DNA of 64,000 bases from Gammaproteobacteria bacterium (GTDB taxonomy: Bacteria; Pseudomonadota; Gammaproteobacteria; Nevskiales; Nevskiaceae), in NCBI GenBank assembly GCA_026398815.1, contig JAPLSA010000018.1:58893-122892 (forward strand), given 5' to 3'. The translations under genes were made by a program, and so were the position numbers. The notes beneath the pieces were generated by a model. It saw only the letters and a program-made list of their open reading frames with translations, had not been told where the DNA came from and did no database searches. Of the stretch, positions 18,405-27,586 are shown piece by piece (positions within the stretch are counted from its first letter, which is position 1; each line of letters starts with the position of its first letter).

Positions 18405-19196
18405 ATGTCGAACTACAAGGACATCACCTACGAAGTCGGTGAGAACGCCGTCCGCATCACCATCAACCGTCCGGAAGTGTTCAACGCGTTCCGCAACCAG
18501 ACGGTCGAGGAGCTGATCGACGCCTTCCGCCGTGCCGACGAGGAAAAGTCGGTCAACACCGTGATCTTCGGCGGCGCCGGCGACAAGGCGTTCTGCACCG
18601 GCGGCGACCAGAAGGTGCATTACTCCGACGACGGCCTGTACGGCCCGCGCGGCATGGTCGGCTTCCCGATCGAGGAACTGCAGACCGCGATCCGCGACTG
18701 CCGCAAGGTGGTCATCGCCCGCGTGCAGGGCTTCGCGATCGGCGGCGGCAACGTGTTCTGCACCATCTGCGATCTGACCATCGCCTCCGAGAAGGCGCAG
18801 TTCGGCCAGGTTGGCCCGAAGGTCGGCTCGGTCGATCCGGGCTTCGGCACCGCCTACCTCGCCCGTTGCGTCGGCGAGAAGAAGGCGCGCGAGATCTGGT
18901 TCCTGTGCCGCCGCTACAAGGCGCAGGAAGCGCTGGAAATGGGCCTGGTCAACAAGGTCGTGCCGCACGACCAGCTGGATGCCGAATGCGAAGCCTGGGC
19001 CGCCGAGATCAACGTGCTGAGCCCGACCGCGATCGCCATCGCCAAGCGCTCGTTCAACGCCGATTCCGAGAACATCCGCGGCATCAGCTTCATGGGCGTG
19101 GCCGCAGTGAAGGGCTACTACCAGAGCGAGGAATCGAAGGAAGGCGTCAAGGCCTTCAACGAGAAGCGCAAGCCGGACTTCAAGAAGTTCGCTTGA
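18405..19196 (+). CDS. badI: 2-ketocyclohexanecarboxyl-CoA hydrolase (ring-opening)
   Basis: 263 aa, ATG preceded by GAGAA. Long blocks match BadI of Rhodopseudomonas as I recall it: GAGDKAFCTGGDQ, ARVQGFAIGGGNV, GQVGPKVGSVDPGFGTA, VGEKKAREIW and the C-terminal KEGVKAFNEKRKPDF. BadI belongs to the crotonase/MenB group and hydrolytically opens the ring of 2-ketocyclohexane-1-carboxyl-CoA to pimelyl-CoA. Together with the BadH-like gene this marks beta-oxidation of an alicyclic carboxyl-CoA. Operator O3 lies upstream, so control by the palindrome-binding regulator is likely. Confidence 0.93.
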   Translation: MSNYKDITYEVGENAVRITINRPEVFNAFRNQTVEELIDAFRRADEEKSVNTVIFGGAGDKAFCTGGDQKVHYSDDGLYGPRGMVGFPIEELQTAIRDCRKVVIARVQGFAIGGGNVFCTICDLTIASEKAQFGQVGPKVGSVDPGFGTAYLARCVGEKKAREIWFLCRRYKAQEALEMGLVNKVVPHDQLDAECEAWAAEINVLSPTAIAIAKRSFNADSENIRGISFMGVAAVKGYYQSEESKEGVKAFNEKRKPDFKKFA

Positions 19197-19221
19197 TTCC
19201 GAGCACCGTCATCAACAACTG

Positions 19222-19396
19222 ACGTCAACAGTTGAACGCAAAGGCGCAAAGGGAAAAGAAACGACGCAAAGACAACATCGAGCTGGAAGCGACCGCTGGC
19301 TTTCGTTGATCGTCAGTTGTCACTGATTTCCATCGCTTCATGTCTTTTGATTTCCTCCTCTTTGCCGTTCCCTGCGCCTTTGCGTTGAACATTTGA
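19222..19396. repeat. AACGCAAAGGCGCAAAG-family inverted repeat (copy 2)
   Basis: Left arm at about 19222-19275 and right arm at about 19345-19396 are imperfect reverse complements, again with GTTGAACGCAAAGGCGC at each end. The interior differs from copy 1. It fills most of the 241-bp gap between badI and the next crotonase gene and holds no convincing gene. Confidence 0.8.
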
Positions 19397-19437
19397 TGTC
19401 GCTTGGTTTTCCACACTCTCCAGCCAGCAGACCGCCC

Positions 19438-20703
19438 ATGTACAACGACACCAACATCCAGACCGAACTCGACGCCGACGGCATTCTCGTCGCCCGCATC
19501 GACATGCAGGGCCGCACGATGAACGTGTTTTCGCGGTCGATGATGGATTCGCTGGACGCGCTGATGAGCTTCGTCAGCGGCGAGTCGGCCGTGAAGGGCG
19601 TGGTGCTGACCTCGGGCAAATCGGCCTTCCTCGCCGGTGCCGATCTCGACATGATCCGGGTGTTCACCGAACGGGCGAAGGTCGATGCGGTGCCGGAACT
19701 GAACCAGCTGTTCGGCCATCTCGGCCGGCTGTTCCGGCGGCTGGAGCTGTCGAGCAAGCCGTATGTCGCGGCGATCAACGGCCTGGCGCTTGGCGGCGGC
19801 CTGGAAGTGGCGCTGGCCTGCCATGCCCGCGTGGTGCTCGACGACGAGAAGGCCGTGCAGCTGGGCCTGCCGGAAATCAAGCTGGGCCTGCTCCCGGGCG
19901 CTGGCGGCACCCAGCGACTGCCGCGCCTGATCGGCACCGCGAAGGGCCTGCAGATGCTGCTGACCGGCGATCCGGTCGGCCCGGCCGAAGCGCTGTCGCT
20001 GAAGCTGGTCGATGCCGTGGTGCCGGCCGATCAGCTGATCACCCAGGCGAAGGCGATCGCCCGATCGATGCCGCTGCCGCGTGCACCCTGGGATCGCCAC
20101 GGCGCCAGCTTCAGCGCTGCGCCGTACGATTTCGCCAGCCCGGCGATCACCCAGACGATTGCCCGCGCGGTCGGCGTCAGCGACTACCAGCTGCGCTACT
20201 ACCCGGCCTACACGGCGATCATCCATTGCGTGGTCGGCGGCTGGTCCTTGCCGCTGACCGCGGCCTGCGACCACGAGATGGACATCTTTGTCGAACTGAT
20301 GCGCGACCCGGTGGCCGGCAACATGGTGCGCACGCTGTTCCTCAACCGCCTGAAGGCCGCGAAGCTGGGCCTGCTGGCGCCGGATTCGGTGCTGACCCGT
20401 GGCCCGCAGGCGCTGCTTCCGGCGCTCAAGGCCGCCCATGACCAGGCCAAGGCCAGCGGTGCCGACGAGGCCACGCAGCTGGCGCAGGTGACGCTGGCGG
20501 CGCTGCGCTGCGCCGCTGCCGGCGGGATCGAACAGCCGGAGCTGGCCGATGTCGCCGCCGTCATCGGCGGCCTGTTCCCGTCCTACGCCGGCGGCCCGTT
20601 CACCCACGCCCGCCAGCTCGGCGCGGCAGCGCTGGCCAAGCTCGCTGGCGACGATCCGGCCATCGCCGCGTTCTTCGCCGAACCGGCCCAGGCGGCGGCC
20701 TGA
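19438..20703 (+). CDS. FadJ/FadB-like enoyl-CoA hydratase lacking the NAD-binding domain
   Basis: 421 aa from ATG at 19438. The N-terminal crotonase domain is complete: oxyanion LAGADLDMI and [18 protein letters not shown], with [19 protein letters not shown] carrying the first hydratase Glu. It then has the linker of fused FadJ-type proteins ([29 protein letters not shown]) but jumps straight to a C-terminal piece resembling the end of 3-hydroxyacyl-CoA dehydrogenase ([14 protein letters not shown]). The Rossmann NAD domain of ~180 residues is absent. It is therefore probably a hydratase with a leftover dimerisation or linker part, with dehydrogenation supplied by another enzyme such as the SDR at 22851. 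Confidence 0.85.
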   Translation: MYNDTNIQTELDADGILVARIDMQGRTMNVFSRSMMDSLDALMSFVSGESAVKGVVLTSGKSAFLAGADLDMIRVFTERAKVDAVPELNQLFGHLGRLFRRLELSSKPYVAAINGLALGGGLEVALACHARVVLDDEKAVQLGLPEIKLGLLPGAGGTQRLPRLIGTAKGLQMLLTGDPVGPAEALSLKLVDAVVPADQLITQAKAIARSMPLPRAPWDRHGASFSAAPYDFASPAITQTIARAVGVSDYQLRYYPAYTAIIHCVVGGWSLPLTAACDHEMDIFVELMRDPVAGNMVRTLFLNRLKAAKLGLLAPDSVLTRGPQALLPALKAAHDQAKASGADEATQLAQVTLAALRCAAAGGIEQPELADVAAVIGGLFPSYAGGPFTHARQLGAAALAKLAGDDPAIAAFFAEPAQAAA

Positions 20704-20713
20704 CCCGCACGCC

Positions 20714-21145
20714 ATGGCCATCGATCGCCGTCACCTCGGCTATGCGCTGCCGCCGTTCACCGTCGAGGTGACGCCGGCGCGCATCGCGCTGTTCCGCAAG
20801 GCCATCGGCGCCGATGCCGGCGCGCCGGATATCGCACCGCCCACCTTCATGAAGGCGGTCGAAGGCGAACAGAACAGCTCGCGGCGCATCCTGGAAGCGC
20901 TCGGCGTCGACCTGAAGCGCGTGCTGCACGCCGAGCAGCAGTTCGACTACCTCGGCCCGATCCGCGCCGGTGACACGCTCACCGTGCAGCGCACGGTCAC
21001 CGATCTCTACGACAAGAAGAACGGCGCGATGGATTTCATCGTCATCGAATCCACCGTCTCCCACGCCTTGCGCGGCCTGCTCGGCCGTTCGCGGCAGGTG
21101 GTGCTGGTGCGCAATCCCCAGGCCCGCGCCGGAGCTGCCGCATGA
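20714..21145 (+). CDS. MaoC-like hot-dog protein, N-terminal-type subunit (FAS1-like dehydratase domain)
   Basis: 143 aa. Begins MAIDRRHLGYALPPFTVEVTPARI and contains APPTFMKAVEG and RVLHAEQQFDYLGPIRAGDTL, the pattern of the MaoC_dehydrat_N half that lacks the catalytic Asp/His but shapes the acyl pocket. Its stop overlaps the start of a catalytic MaoC gene by 4 bp, so the two likely form a heteromeric (R)-specific enoyl-CoA hydratase, as in HadAB or ChsH1/ChsH2-type complexes. It starts 10 bp after the crotonase gene. Confidence 0.85.
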   Translation: MAIDRRHLGYALPPFTVEVTPARIALFRKAIGADAGAPDIAPPTFMKAVEGEQNSSRRILEALGVDLKRVLHAEQQFDYLGPIRAGDTLTVQRTVTDLYDKKNGAMDFIVIESTVSHALRGLLGRSRQVVLVRNPQARAGAAA

Positions 21146-21543
21146 GGCTTGATCAGGCCCGCCCCGGCGAGCAGGTGGCCGAGTACCAGACCGGCCCTAT
21201 TCCCCGCGAACAGCTGGCGCTGTACGCCGAGGCCTCCGGCGACAGCAATCCGCTGCACCTCGACCCGGCGTTCGCCCGCAACGCCGGCTTCGACGACGTG
21301 ATCGTCCACGGCATGCTCGGCATGGCGCTGCTCGGCCAGCTGCTGGACACGCAGTTCGCCGCGTTCACGCTGGGCTGCTTCGATGCCCGCTTCGTCGCGG
21401 TGCTGCCGGTCGGCCAGTCGCTGCACTGCACGGCCACGCTGGCCGAACGCACGACGACGACACTGACGCTGGATCTCGAAGCCTTCGACAGCACCGGCAA
21501 GTCGATCATCGTCGGCCGCGCCAGCCTGACGCCGCCGGCCTGA
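21142..21543 (+). CDS. MaoC-like (R)-specific enoyl-CoA hydratase, catalytic subunit
   Basis: 133 aa. The hydratase-2 motif YAEASGDSNPLHLDPAFA spans residues 28-45, with catalytic D34 and H39. It hydrates trans-2-enoyl-CoA to (R)-3-hydroxyacyl-CoA. The partner gene just upstream supplies the second hot-dog half. The (R)-product fits the MFE-2-type SDR encoded at 22851-23780, giving a D-3-hydroxyacyl route in parallel with the crotonases. Confidence 0.88.
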   Translation: MRLDQARPGEQVAEYQTGPIPREQLALYAEASGDSNPLHLDPAFARNAGFDDVIVHGMLGMALLGQLLDTQFAAFTLGCFDARFVAVLPVGQSLHCTATLAERTTTTLTLDLEAFDSTGKSIIVGRASLTPPA

Positions 21544-21548
21544 CGACC

Positions 21549-22805
21549 ATGAGCCGCAAGCTCGATGTCTCGGCCGTGGTCGCCGGCCTTGCGCCCGGCA
21601 TGACCGTGTTCGTGCCCGGCCTGTCCGGCGAAAGCCTGGCCTTCCACGAGGCCCTGCAGGCGGCGCCCGACAAGGCCGCTGGCGTGACCTTCACCGGCCT
21701 GCATTTCCCCGGCATCAACCGCAGCGACTATCTCGGCCTGCACCCGGAAGCGCGCCAGCGCGCCTACGTGATGACGCCGGGGCTGCGGGCCGGCCTGGTC
21801 GACGGCCGCGCCGAGCTGCTGACCCTCGACTATCCCGGCATCTACCGCGATCTCGCGGCGCGCGCCGGCGATATCGACCTGGCCATCGCCCAGGTCACGC
21901 CGCCGGATGCCGAGGGCCGCTGCAGCTTCGGCCCGAGCAGCGATTTCCATCCGGCCGTGTGGGCCAAGGCCAAGCGCCGCGTGCTGCACGTCAACCCGCA
22001 GCTGCCGCGCACCCGGGGCGCGTTCTCGGTGCGGCTCGACGACGCCGACGCCTACTTCGAGGCGGCCAGCCCGCTGGTGCAGTACGAGGCTGGCGGCAGT
22101 TCGCCGGCCATCGAGCAGCACGCCGCCAGGGTTGCCAGCCTGGTGCGCGATGGCGACACCCTGGAATTCGGCGTCGGCAAGCTGCCGGGCGCCATCCTGG
22201 CCGCCCTCGTCGATCATCGCGGCCTGCGCATCTGGTCCGGCATGGTGACCGACGCGGTATCGACGCTGCTCGATGCCGGCGCCATCGCCGCGCGCGGCGC
22301 GATCGACGCCGGCGTCGCGCTGGGCGATGCCGCGTACTACGCGCGCCTCGAACGCGACGACAGCTACTACTTCCGGCCGGTCGCCGAGACCCACGACATC
22401 CGCCGGATCGCGGCAATCGACAACTTCTGCGCGATCAATTCGGCGGTCGAGGTCGACCTGTTCGGGCAGGTCAATGCCGACTCGCTGAACGGCCGGCTGA
22501 TGGCCGGCGTCGGCGGCCTGCCGGCGTTCGTGGCCGGCGCGCAGCTGTCGAACGGTGGCCGCTCGATCGTCGCCCTGCCGGCCGCCACCGATGACGGCCG
22601 CCACTCGCGGATCGTCGCCCGCTTCAACAACGGGCTGGTCGCGCTGCCGCGCCACGCGGCCGATTACGTGGTCACCGAACACGGCATCGCCGAGCTGCGC
22701 GGTCGCGATCTTCGCGGCCGCGCCGAGGCGCTGATCGCCATCGCGGCACCCGCGTTCCGCACGCAGCTGGCGGCCGACTGGGACGCGATCCTGCGCAAGC
22801 TCTGA
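21549..22805 (+). CDS. Acetyl-CoA hydrolase/transferase-family CoA-transferase
   Basis: 418 aa, 5 bp after the MaoC gene. Class I CoA-transferase signature: catalytic Glu E301 in INSAVEVDLFGQVNAD, followed by GVGGLPAF, and the TEHGIAELRGRDLRGRAEALIAIA block near the C-terminus. These enzymes move CoA between carboxylates (for example succinyl-CoA:acetate or 4-hydroxybutyrate CoA-transferases). It probably activates a pathway acid or recycles CoA from a product. It is somewhat shorter than the 430-500 aa of many relatives. Confidence 0.88.
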   Translation: MSRKLDVSAVVAGLAPGMTVFVPGLSGESLAFHEALQAAPDKAAGVTFTGLHFPGINRSDYLGLHPEARQRAYVMTPGLRAGLVDGRAELLTLDYPGIYRDLAARAGDIDLAIAQVTPPDAEGRCSFGPSSDFHPAVWAKAKRRVLHVNPQLPRTRGAFSVRLDDADAYFEAASPLVQYEAGGSSPAIEQHAARVASLVRDGDTLEFGVGKLPGAILAALVDHRGLRIWSGMVTDAVSTLLDAGAIAARGAIDAGVALGDAAYYARLERDDSYYFRPVAETHDIRRIAAIDNFCAINSAVEVDLFGQVNADSLNGRLMAGVGGLPAFVAGAQLSNGGRSIVALPAATDDGRHSRIVARFNNGLVALPRHAADYVVTEHGIAELRGRDLRGRAEALIAIAAPAFRTQLAADWDAILRKL

Positions 22806-22850
22806 AGCTGCATTCTTCCGAACAACCCCTGCACACAAGGAACCCTCTCC

Positions 22851-23780
22851 ATGTCCAATCCGACCGCAACGGGCCTGCTGGCCGGCAAGGTCGCACTCGT
22901 CACCGGCGCCGGTCGCGGCATCGGCCGCGGCATCGCGCTGGAACTGGCCAAGGCCGGCGCCAGGGTGGTCGTCAATGATCTCGGCGTGTCGCTGAGCGGC
23001 GAGGCCGGCGGCGAATCCCCGGCCGAAGCCGTGGTCCGCGAGATCAAGGCACTGGGCAGCGACGCCATCGCCGACACCCATTCGGTGGCCAGCTTCGACG
23101 GCGCCCAGGCGATGATCGAAGCGGCCCGCACGGCCTTCGGCCGCATCGACTGCGTGGTCAACAATGCCGGCAACCTGCGCGACGTGATCTTCCACAAGAT
23201 GAGCGAGGAAGAATTCGACGCGGTGATCGCCGTGCACCTCAAGGGCTCGTGGAACACCAGCCGCGCGGCCGCACCGTATTTCAAGGAGCAGGGCTCGGGC
23301 AGCTTCATCCACATGACCTCGACCTCCGGGCTGGTCGGCAACTTCGGCCAGGCCAACTACTGCGCGGCCAAGCTCGGCATCGTCGGCCTGAGCAAGGCGA
23401 TCGCGCTCGACATGCAGCGCTTCGGCGTGCGCTCCAACGCCATCGCGCCGTTCGCCTGGACGCGCATGGTCAGCTCCATTCCGGACGAGACGCCGGAGCA
23501 GAAGAAGCGCGTCGAAGGCCTGAAGAAGCTGATCCCGGAAAAGATCGCGCCGTTCGTCGCGGCGCTTGCCAGCGATCAGGCCGAGCACGTCACCGGCCAG
23601 ATCTTCGGTGTGCGCAACAACGAGATCTACCTGTTCAGCCAGCCGCGCCCGATCCGCACCGCGCACACCAGTGACGGCTGGACGCCGGAAGCGATCGTCG
23701 ACCGCGTGTTCCCGCAGTTCCAGAACGATTTCTACCCGCTGCACCGCTCGGGCGACGTCTTTACCTGGGATCCGGTCTAG
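22851..23780 (+). CDS. (R)-3-hydroxyacyl-CoA dehydrogenase, MFE-2 (17-beta-HSD4)-type SDR
   Basis: 309 aa, ATG preceded by AAGGAA. TGAGRGIG at 18-25, VVVNDLG, NNAGNLRD and the active site S157, Y170, K174 (FGQANYCAAK) are the pattern of the dehydrogenase half of peroxisomal multifunctional enzyme 2 and of Hsd4A-like proteins. The C-terminal ~60 residues extend past the SDR core. It oxidises (R)-3-hydroxyacyl-CoA with NAD, matching the (R)-specific MaoC hydratase pair upstream. Confidence 0.87.
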   Translation: MSNPTATGLLAGKVALVTGAGRGIGRGIALELAKAGARVVVNDLGVSLSGEAGGESPAEAVVREIKALGSDAIADTHSVASFDGAQAMIEAARTAFGRIDCVVNNAGNLRDVIFHKMSEEEFDAVIAVHLKGSWNTSRAAAPYFKEQGSGSFIHMTSTSGLVGNFGQANYCAAKLGIVGLSKAIALDMQRFGVRSNAIAPFAWTRMVSSIPDETPEQKKRVEGLKKLIPEKIAPFVAALASDQAEHVTGQIFGVRNNEIYLFSQPRPIRTAHTSDGWTPEAIVDRVFPQFQNDFYPLHRSGDVFTWDPV

Positions 23781-23897
23781 CCGTTTCGTCCTTTCCCGCC
23801 GCTATTCGCGGGTAGGTGGCGATGCCCTGCGGTGTTGCCGCCTAGAATCCGCGCGCCGGCAGGTCCGGCACGCGTTGTCCTTTTTCAGGAGATCAAG

Positions 23898-25082
23898 ATG
23901 TCCAAGCGGGAAGTGGTGGTGGTGGGCGCGATGCGCACGGCGATCGGCAGCTTCGGCGGCACGCTGAAGGATGTGCCGCTGGCGACGCTGGCGACGACCG
24001 CAGTGAAGGCGGCACTCGCCCATGCCGGCGTCAAGCCGGACGACGTCGGCCATCTGGTCATGGGCAACGTCATTCCGACCGAGCCGCGTGACGCCTACCT
24101 GAGCCGCGTGGCGGCGATCGAGGCTGGCATCCCGAAGGAAACGCCGGCCTTCAACGTCAACCGTCTGTGCGGCTCCGGCGTGCAGGCCATCGTGTCGGCA
24201 GCGCAGTCCATCCTGCTCGGCGACTGCGACATCGCCATCGGCGCCGGCGCCGAGTCGATGAGCCGCGGCCCGTACCTGCTGCCGGCCGGCCGCTGGGGCG
24301 CACGGATGGGCGACGCCAAGATGCTCGACTACATGACCGGCATCCTTCACGACCCGTTCCACGCGATCCACATGGGCATCACCGCCGAGAACGTCGCCGC
24401 GCGCTACGGCATCACCCGCGAGATGCAGGACGCGCTGGCGGTGACCAGCCAGCAGCGCGCCGCCCGGGCCATTGCGGAAGGCCGCTTCAACAGCCAGATC
24501 ACGCCGGTCGAGATCCAGACCCGCAAAGGCGTGGTGAGCTTCGTCGTCGACGAGAACGTGCGCGGCGATTCCAGCATCGAGGCGCTGGCCAAGATGAAGC
24601 CGGTGTTCAAGAAGGACGGGCTGGTGACGGCCGGCAACGCCTCCGGCATCAACGACGGCGCAGCGGCCGTGGTGCTGGCCGAAGCCGGCCGCGCCGCAGC
24701 GCTGGGCCTGAAGCCGCTGGCGCGGCTGGTGGCCTACGCCCATGCCGGCGTCGAGCCGGAGTACATGGGCATCGGCCCGGTGCCGGCCTCGAAGGCGGCG
24801 CTGGCGAAGGCCGGCCTGACGGTGGCCGACATGGACGTGATCGAATCGAACGAAGCCTTTGCAGCCCAGGCCTGCGCCGTGGCCCAGGAACTGGGCTTCG
24901 ATCCGGACAAGGTCAACCCGAACGGCTCGGGCATCTCGCTCGGCCATCCGGTCGGCGGCACCGGCGCGATCATCACCACCAAGGCGATCCACGAACTGCA
25001 TCGCATCGGCGGCCGCTACGCGCTGGTGACGATGTGCATCGGCGGCGGTCAGGGCATCGCGACGATCTACGAGCGGCTCTGA
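23898..25082 (+). CDS. Acetyl-CoA C-acyltransferase (beta-ketothiolase)
   Basis: 394 aa from ATG at 23898 with CAGGAG upstream. Nucleophile C91 (NRLCGSGVQA), NEAFAAQ, GHPVGGTG and CIGGGQG complete the thiolase catalytic set. It closes the beta-oxidation round by cleaving 3-ketoacyl-CoA. It is the last gene of the co-directional 14.4-25.1 kb cluster and is followed by a strong terminator. It is closer to the classical AtoB/PhaA/BktB group than to the SCP2-type thiolase at 39426. Confidence 0.95.
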   Translation: MSKREVVVVGAMRTAIGSFGGTLKDVPLATLATTAVKAALAHAGVKPDDVGHLVMGNVIPTEPRDAYLSRVAAIEAGIPKETPAFNVNRLCGSGVQAIVSAAQSILLGDCDIAIGAGAESMSRGPYLLPAGRWGARMGDAKMLDYMTGILHDPFHAIHMGITAENVAARYGITREMQDALAVTSQQRAARAIAEGRFNSQITPVEIQTRKGVVSFVVDENVRGDSSIEALAKMKPVFKKDGLVTAGNASGINDGAAAVVLAEAGRAAALGLKPLARLVAYAHAGVEPEYMGIGPVPASKAALAKAGLTVADMDVIESNEAFAAQACAVAQELGFDPDKVNPNGSGISLGHPVGGTGAIITTKAIHELHRIGGRYALVTMCIGGGQGIATIYERL

Positions 25083-25102
25083 AGCCAGCGACAGCTGCAT
25101 GA

Positions 25103-25136
25103 AAAAGGCCGGGACGCTTGCGCGTCCCGGCCTTTT
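25103..25136. terminator. Bidirectional Rho-independent terminator
   Basis: Perfect 15-bp arms (AAAAGGCCGGGACGC) around a 4-base loop with A/T runs at both ends, between the convergent thiolase (+) and TPR-like (-) genes. Confidence 0.95.
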
Positions 25137-25170
25137 GCTTGTTCCGCCGCCGGGTTCCCGGCCGGATCGC

Positions 25171-27558
25171 TCAGGGGCAGCTTGCCCCTTCGCAGGCCGG
25201 TGTTTCCGGCACCGAGCCGCGGCTGTCGAGGTTCGGCGTGTCTTCCAGCCGCGCCAGCGACAGCAGGGCCGTCTTCAGGTAGTCGCGGGTGGTCTTGCGC
25301 CGGGCATTCAGGCGGGCCTTGATCGTCGTTTCCGCCTCGTTGGCCATGCTGCTGCGCTGGCGGCTCAGCCAGGTCTCGAAGCTGTTCAGACGTGTGAACA
25401 GGTCCGGCGAAACCGTCGGCCCGGCCTCGCTGGGCTGCTCCAGCCGCTGGCGGGCGTCGGTCAGCGTCTGCTGCAGGCGATTGCGCTGCTGCAGCCGGTC
25501 GAGCTTGGCGTACAGCGGGAAAGTCGACTCCTCCGGCGGCAGGTGCAGTTCGTCGAGCATGCCGAACAGCGCGGCCTGATCGGTCATCGTCGTCAGCGTG
25601 TTGCGCAGCGCGCCGCCGGTGGCATATGCGGTCTCGGTGTCGATGTCGGCATCGACCTTGCGCAGCGATTCGATCGCCACCGCATAGGCCTGCCGCGCCT
25701 CGGCACCTTCGCGCAGCTGATCGTGCGCATAAGCCACGGCCAGCTTGGCTTCCTGGACGGCGGGATCACGCTCGTCGCGGACCACCAGCACGTTCCAGAT
25801 CTTCAGCGCCCGCTGCAGGCCTTGACGGCGATCCTTCGGCGGATCGTCGCGCTCGAAGCTGCTCGGCCCGAGCCAGCTGCCGTTGACTTCCGGCTCCAGC
25901 ACCCGCAGGCGCTCCAGCGAGTTGCGCACCGGCGCCGGCAGATCGCTGATCTGGTCGGTCGAACGGGCCGAGTTGTCGCCCAGCTGCGGACGTTTCAGAC
26001 GCTCGCCGGCCGGCGCCAGCTGCGCCCAGCCCATGCCGAGCAGCGCGCGGTTCGAGGCCAGCCCTTCGCTGCGGATCCGGCCGAGCACGCCGAGCGCAGT
26101 ACGGCCCTGCTTCTGCTGCAGGAAATGCCAGCCGAGCGCGAGATTGGCCTTGTCGCGAAGCGACAGCAGTTCTGGATCGTTGCTTTCGGTGCGGCCGAGC
26201 AGGTCGAGCCAGCTGAGGGCCATCTGCACGTCGCCGTTGCGCAGGGTCGCGATCGCCAGGTTGTAGCGGCTGTAGGCCGTGGCACGGACCGCTTCGGTGG
26301 ACGACAGCATGTAGCGGAACGCCTCGATCGATTCCGGCGAGCGCGTGTTGAGCGTGGCCGTGGCTTCGCGCGAGCGCTTCTGCGCCAGCTGCAGCATGCC
26401 GAGCGCCGAGCGGAGATCGGGCAGGCGGAACTCCGGCAGATGCGGCTGGGCCAGGGTCAGCTGCTTCTCGGCGCCGGCCAGGTCGCCAACCGCGAGCCGC
26501 GCTTCGCCCAGGGCCAGCCGCTCAATGGCAACCGCGGCGCGGATCGCGCGGCGCGGCGACAGGTCGTCGCAGATCTGCTGGGCGCGATCCAGCAGCCCTT
26601 CCTGACGCAGCAGCCGGGCGGTTTCCAGCCAGTACGGCGCTTCGAAGGTCGGCAAGCTGCCGTTCGGCAGGCGGCGGCGTTCGGCAATCGACAGCAGCTC
26701 GATCAGCGCGCCGCTGCTGTCGTCCAGCTGCAGCAGCTTGCGCGCATGGCCCAGCGCCGGGTCGTGGTCATCGCCCGGCCGATAACGGCCGGCGCTGCCG
26801 ATCAGGCCGTCGAAATCGATGCCGAGCAACGAGCCCTCACCCGGCGCGCGCGCCGTCGAGCGCTGCAGCCGCAGGCTGGCGCCGGTGATGGTGCCGGTGT
26901 CGAACAGGGCCGCCAGCTCGACCGGGCCGCTGGCGCGGTCCAGCGGGAACTCGGCGCTCAGCCGGCGGGCTTCGGCATCGCCCGCCTTGGCGAGCCGCAG
27001 CAGCACGTGCAGGCGCTGGGCACCGGCGGGAATCGGCAGTCGCGCGATCCGCAGCGGGCTGTCCTTGTCGGACAGCGCCTTGGCCTGCGCGGCGGAGAAA
27101 TCGACGGTCACCGCCGGGGTGTCGTCGATCGCGTACTGCAGCGATTCGACTGCGCCGCGACCGAGCCCGGTCTGCCGGATGTAGAGGTCGAGCCGATGCG
27201 CCATCGGGATGCTGCGCTCGTCGGCCAGCACGCCGGCTACCGCCAGCAGGCGGTGCGCCTCGTACTCCAGCCCCTGGGCGTCGCGGCTCGGTACGGCGGC
27301 CGCGAGATTGGCCGGCGCGACCACTTCCGCAACCGGCGGCGGCACCACGGCGGCCTCGGGCGGCAGTACCGGCGGCTGCTCGGCCGGCAGCACCACCGGA
27401 GGCGGCGCAGCGTCGACGTTCGGGGAGCCGCCGTTGTCAGTGCCCGGAAACGGCGAAGCCGCTGCCACGCCTTCCTCGGCGTGCAGCGGCTGCGTCGTCA
27501 GCAACAGACTGGAAAGCAGCAGTGAAAACGTTCGCGAATTCCTCTTTTCCCGCCTCAC
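25171..27558 (-). CDS. Secreted TPR-like protein of unknown function, last gene of the MMPL/DUF1302 operon
   Basis: 795 aa. An N-terminal signal peptide (hydrophobic FSLLLSSLLLTTQPLHA) is followed by a Pro/Ala-rich linker (about 45-90) and then a long alpha-helical region of repeated helical pairs (ALIELLSIAERRR, EKQLTLAQPHLPEFRL, ALSWLDLLGRTE) resembling TPR repeats. It is probably periplasmic. The last residues contain CEGASC. It begins 28 bp after the MMPL transporter gene and likely works with it, as a scaffold or periplasmic adaptor in the export or import of hydrophobic compounds. That role is inference; I do not recognise a named family. Confidence 0.75.
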   Translation of the reverse strand: MRREKRNSRTFSLLLSSLLLTTQPLHAEEGVAAASPFPGTDNGGSPNVDAAPPPVVLPAEQPPVLPPEAAVVPPPVAEVVAPANLAAAVPSRDAQGLEYEAHRLLAVAGVLADERSIPMAHRLDLYIRQTGLGRGAVESLQYAIDDTPAVTVDFSAAQAKALSDKDSPLRIARLPIPAGAQRLHVLLRLAKAGDAEARRLSAEFPLDRASGPVELAALFDTGTITGASLRLQRSTARAPGEGSLLGIDFDGLIGSAGRYRPGDDHDPALGHARKLLQLDDSSGALIELLSIAERRRLPNGSLPTFEAPYWLETARLLRQEGLLDRAQQICDDLSPRRAIRAAVAIERLALGEARLAVGDLAGAEKQLTLAQPHLPEFRLPDLRSALGMLQLAQKRSREATATLNTRSPESIEAFRYMLSSTEAVRATAYSRYNLAIATLRNGDVQMALSWLDLLGRTESNDPELLSLRDKANLALGWHFLQQKQGRTALGVLGRIRSEGLASNRALLGMGWAQLAPAGERLKRPQLGDNSARSTDQISDLPAPVRNSLERLRVLEPEVNGSWLGPSSFERDDPPKDRRQGLQRALKIWNVLVVRDERDPAVQEAKLAVAYAHDQLREGAEARQAYAVAIESLRKVDADIDTETAYATGGALRNTLTTMTDQAALFGMLDELHLPPEESTFPLYAKLDRLQQRNRLQQTLTDARQRLEQPSEAGPTVSPDLFTRLNSFETWLSRQRSSMANEAETTIKARLNARRKTTRDYLKTALLSLARLEDTPNLDSRGSVPETPACEGASCP

Positions 27559-27586
27559 TGCGTCTCCTTCTGGGACGGGACCAACG

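Noticed and set aside
21153..23744. 863-aa minus-strand open frame
   Set aside because: It lies antisense to the MaoC, CoA-transferase and SDR genes and has shadow-type composition.
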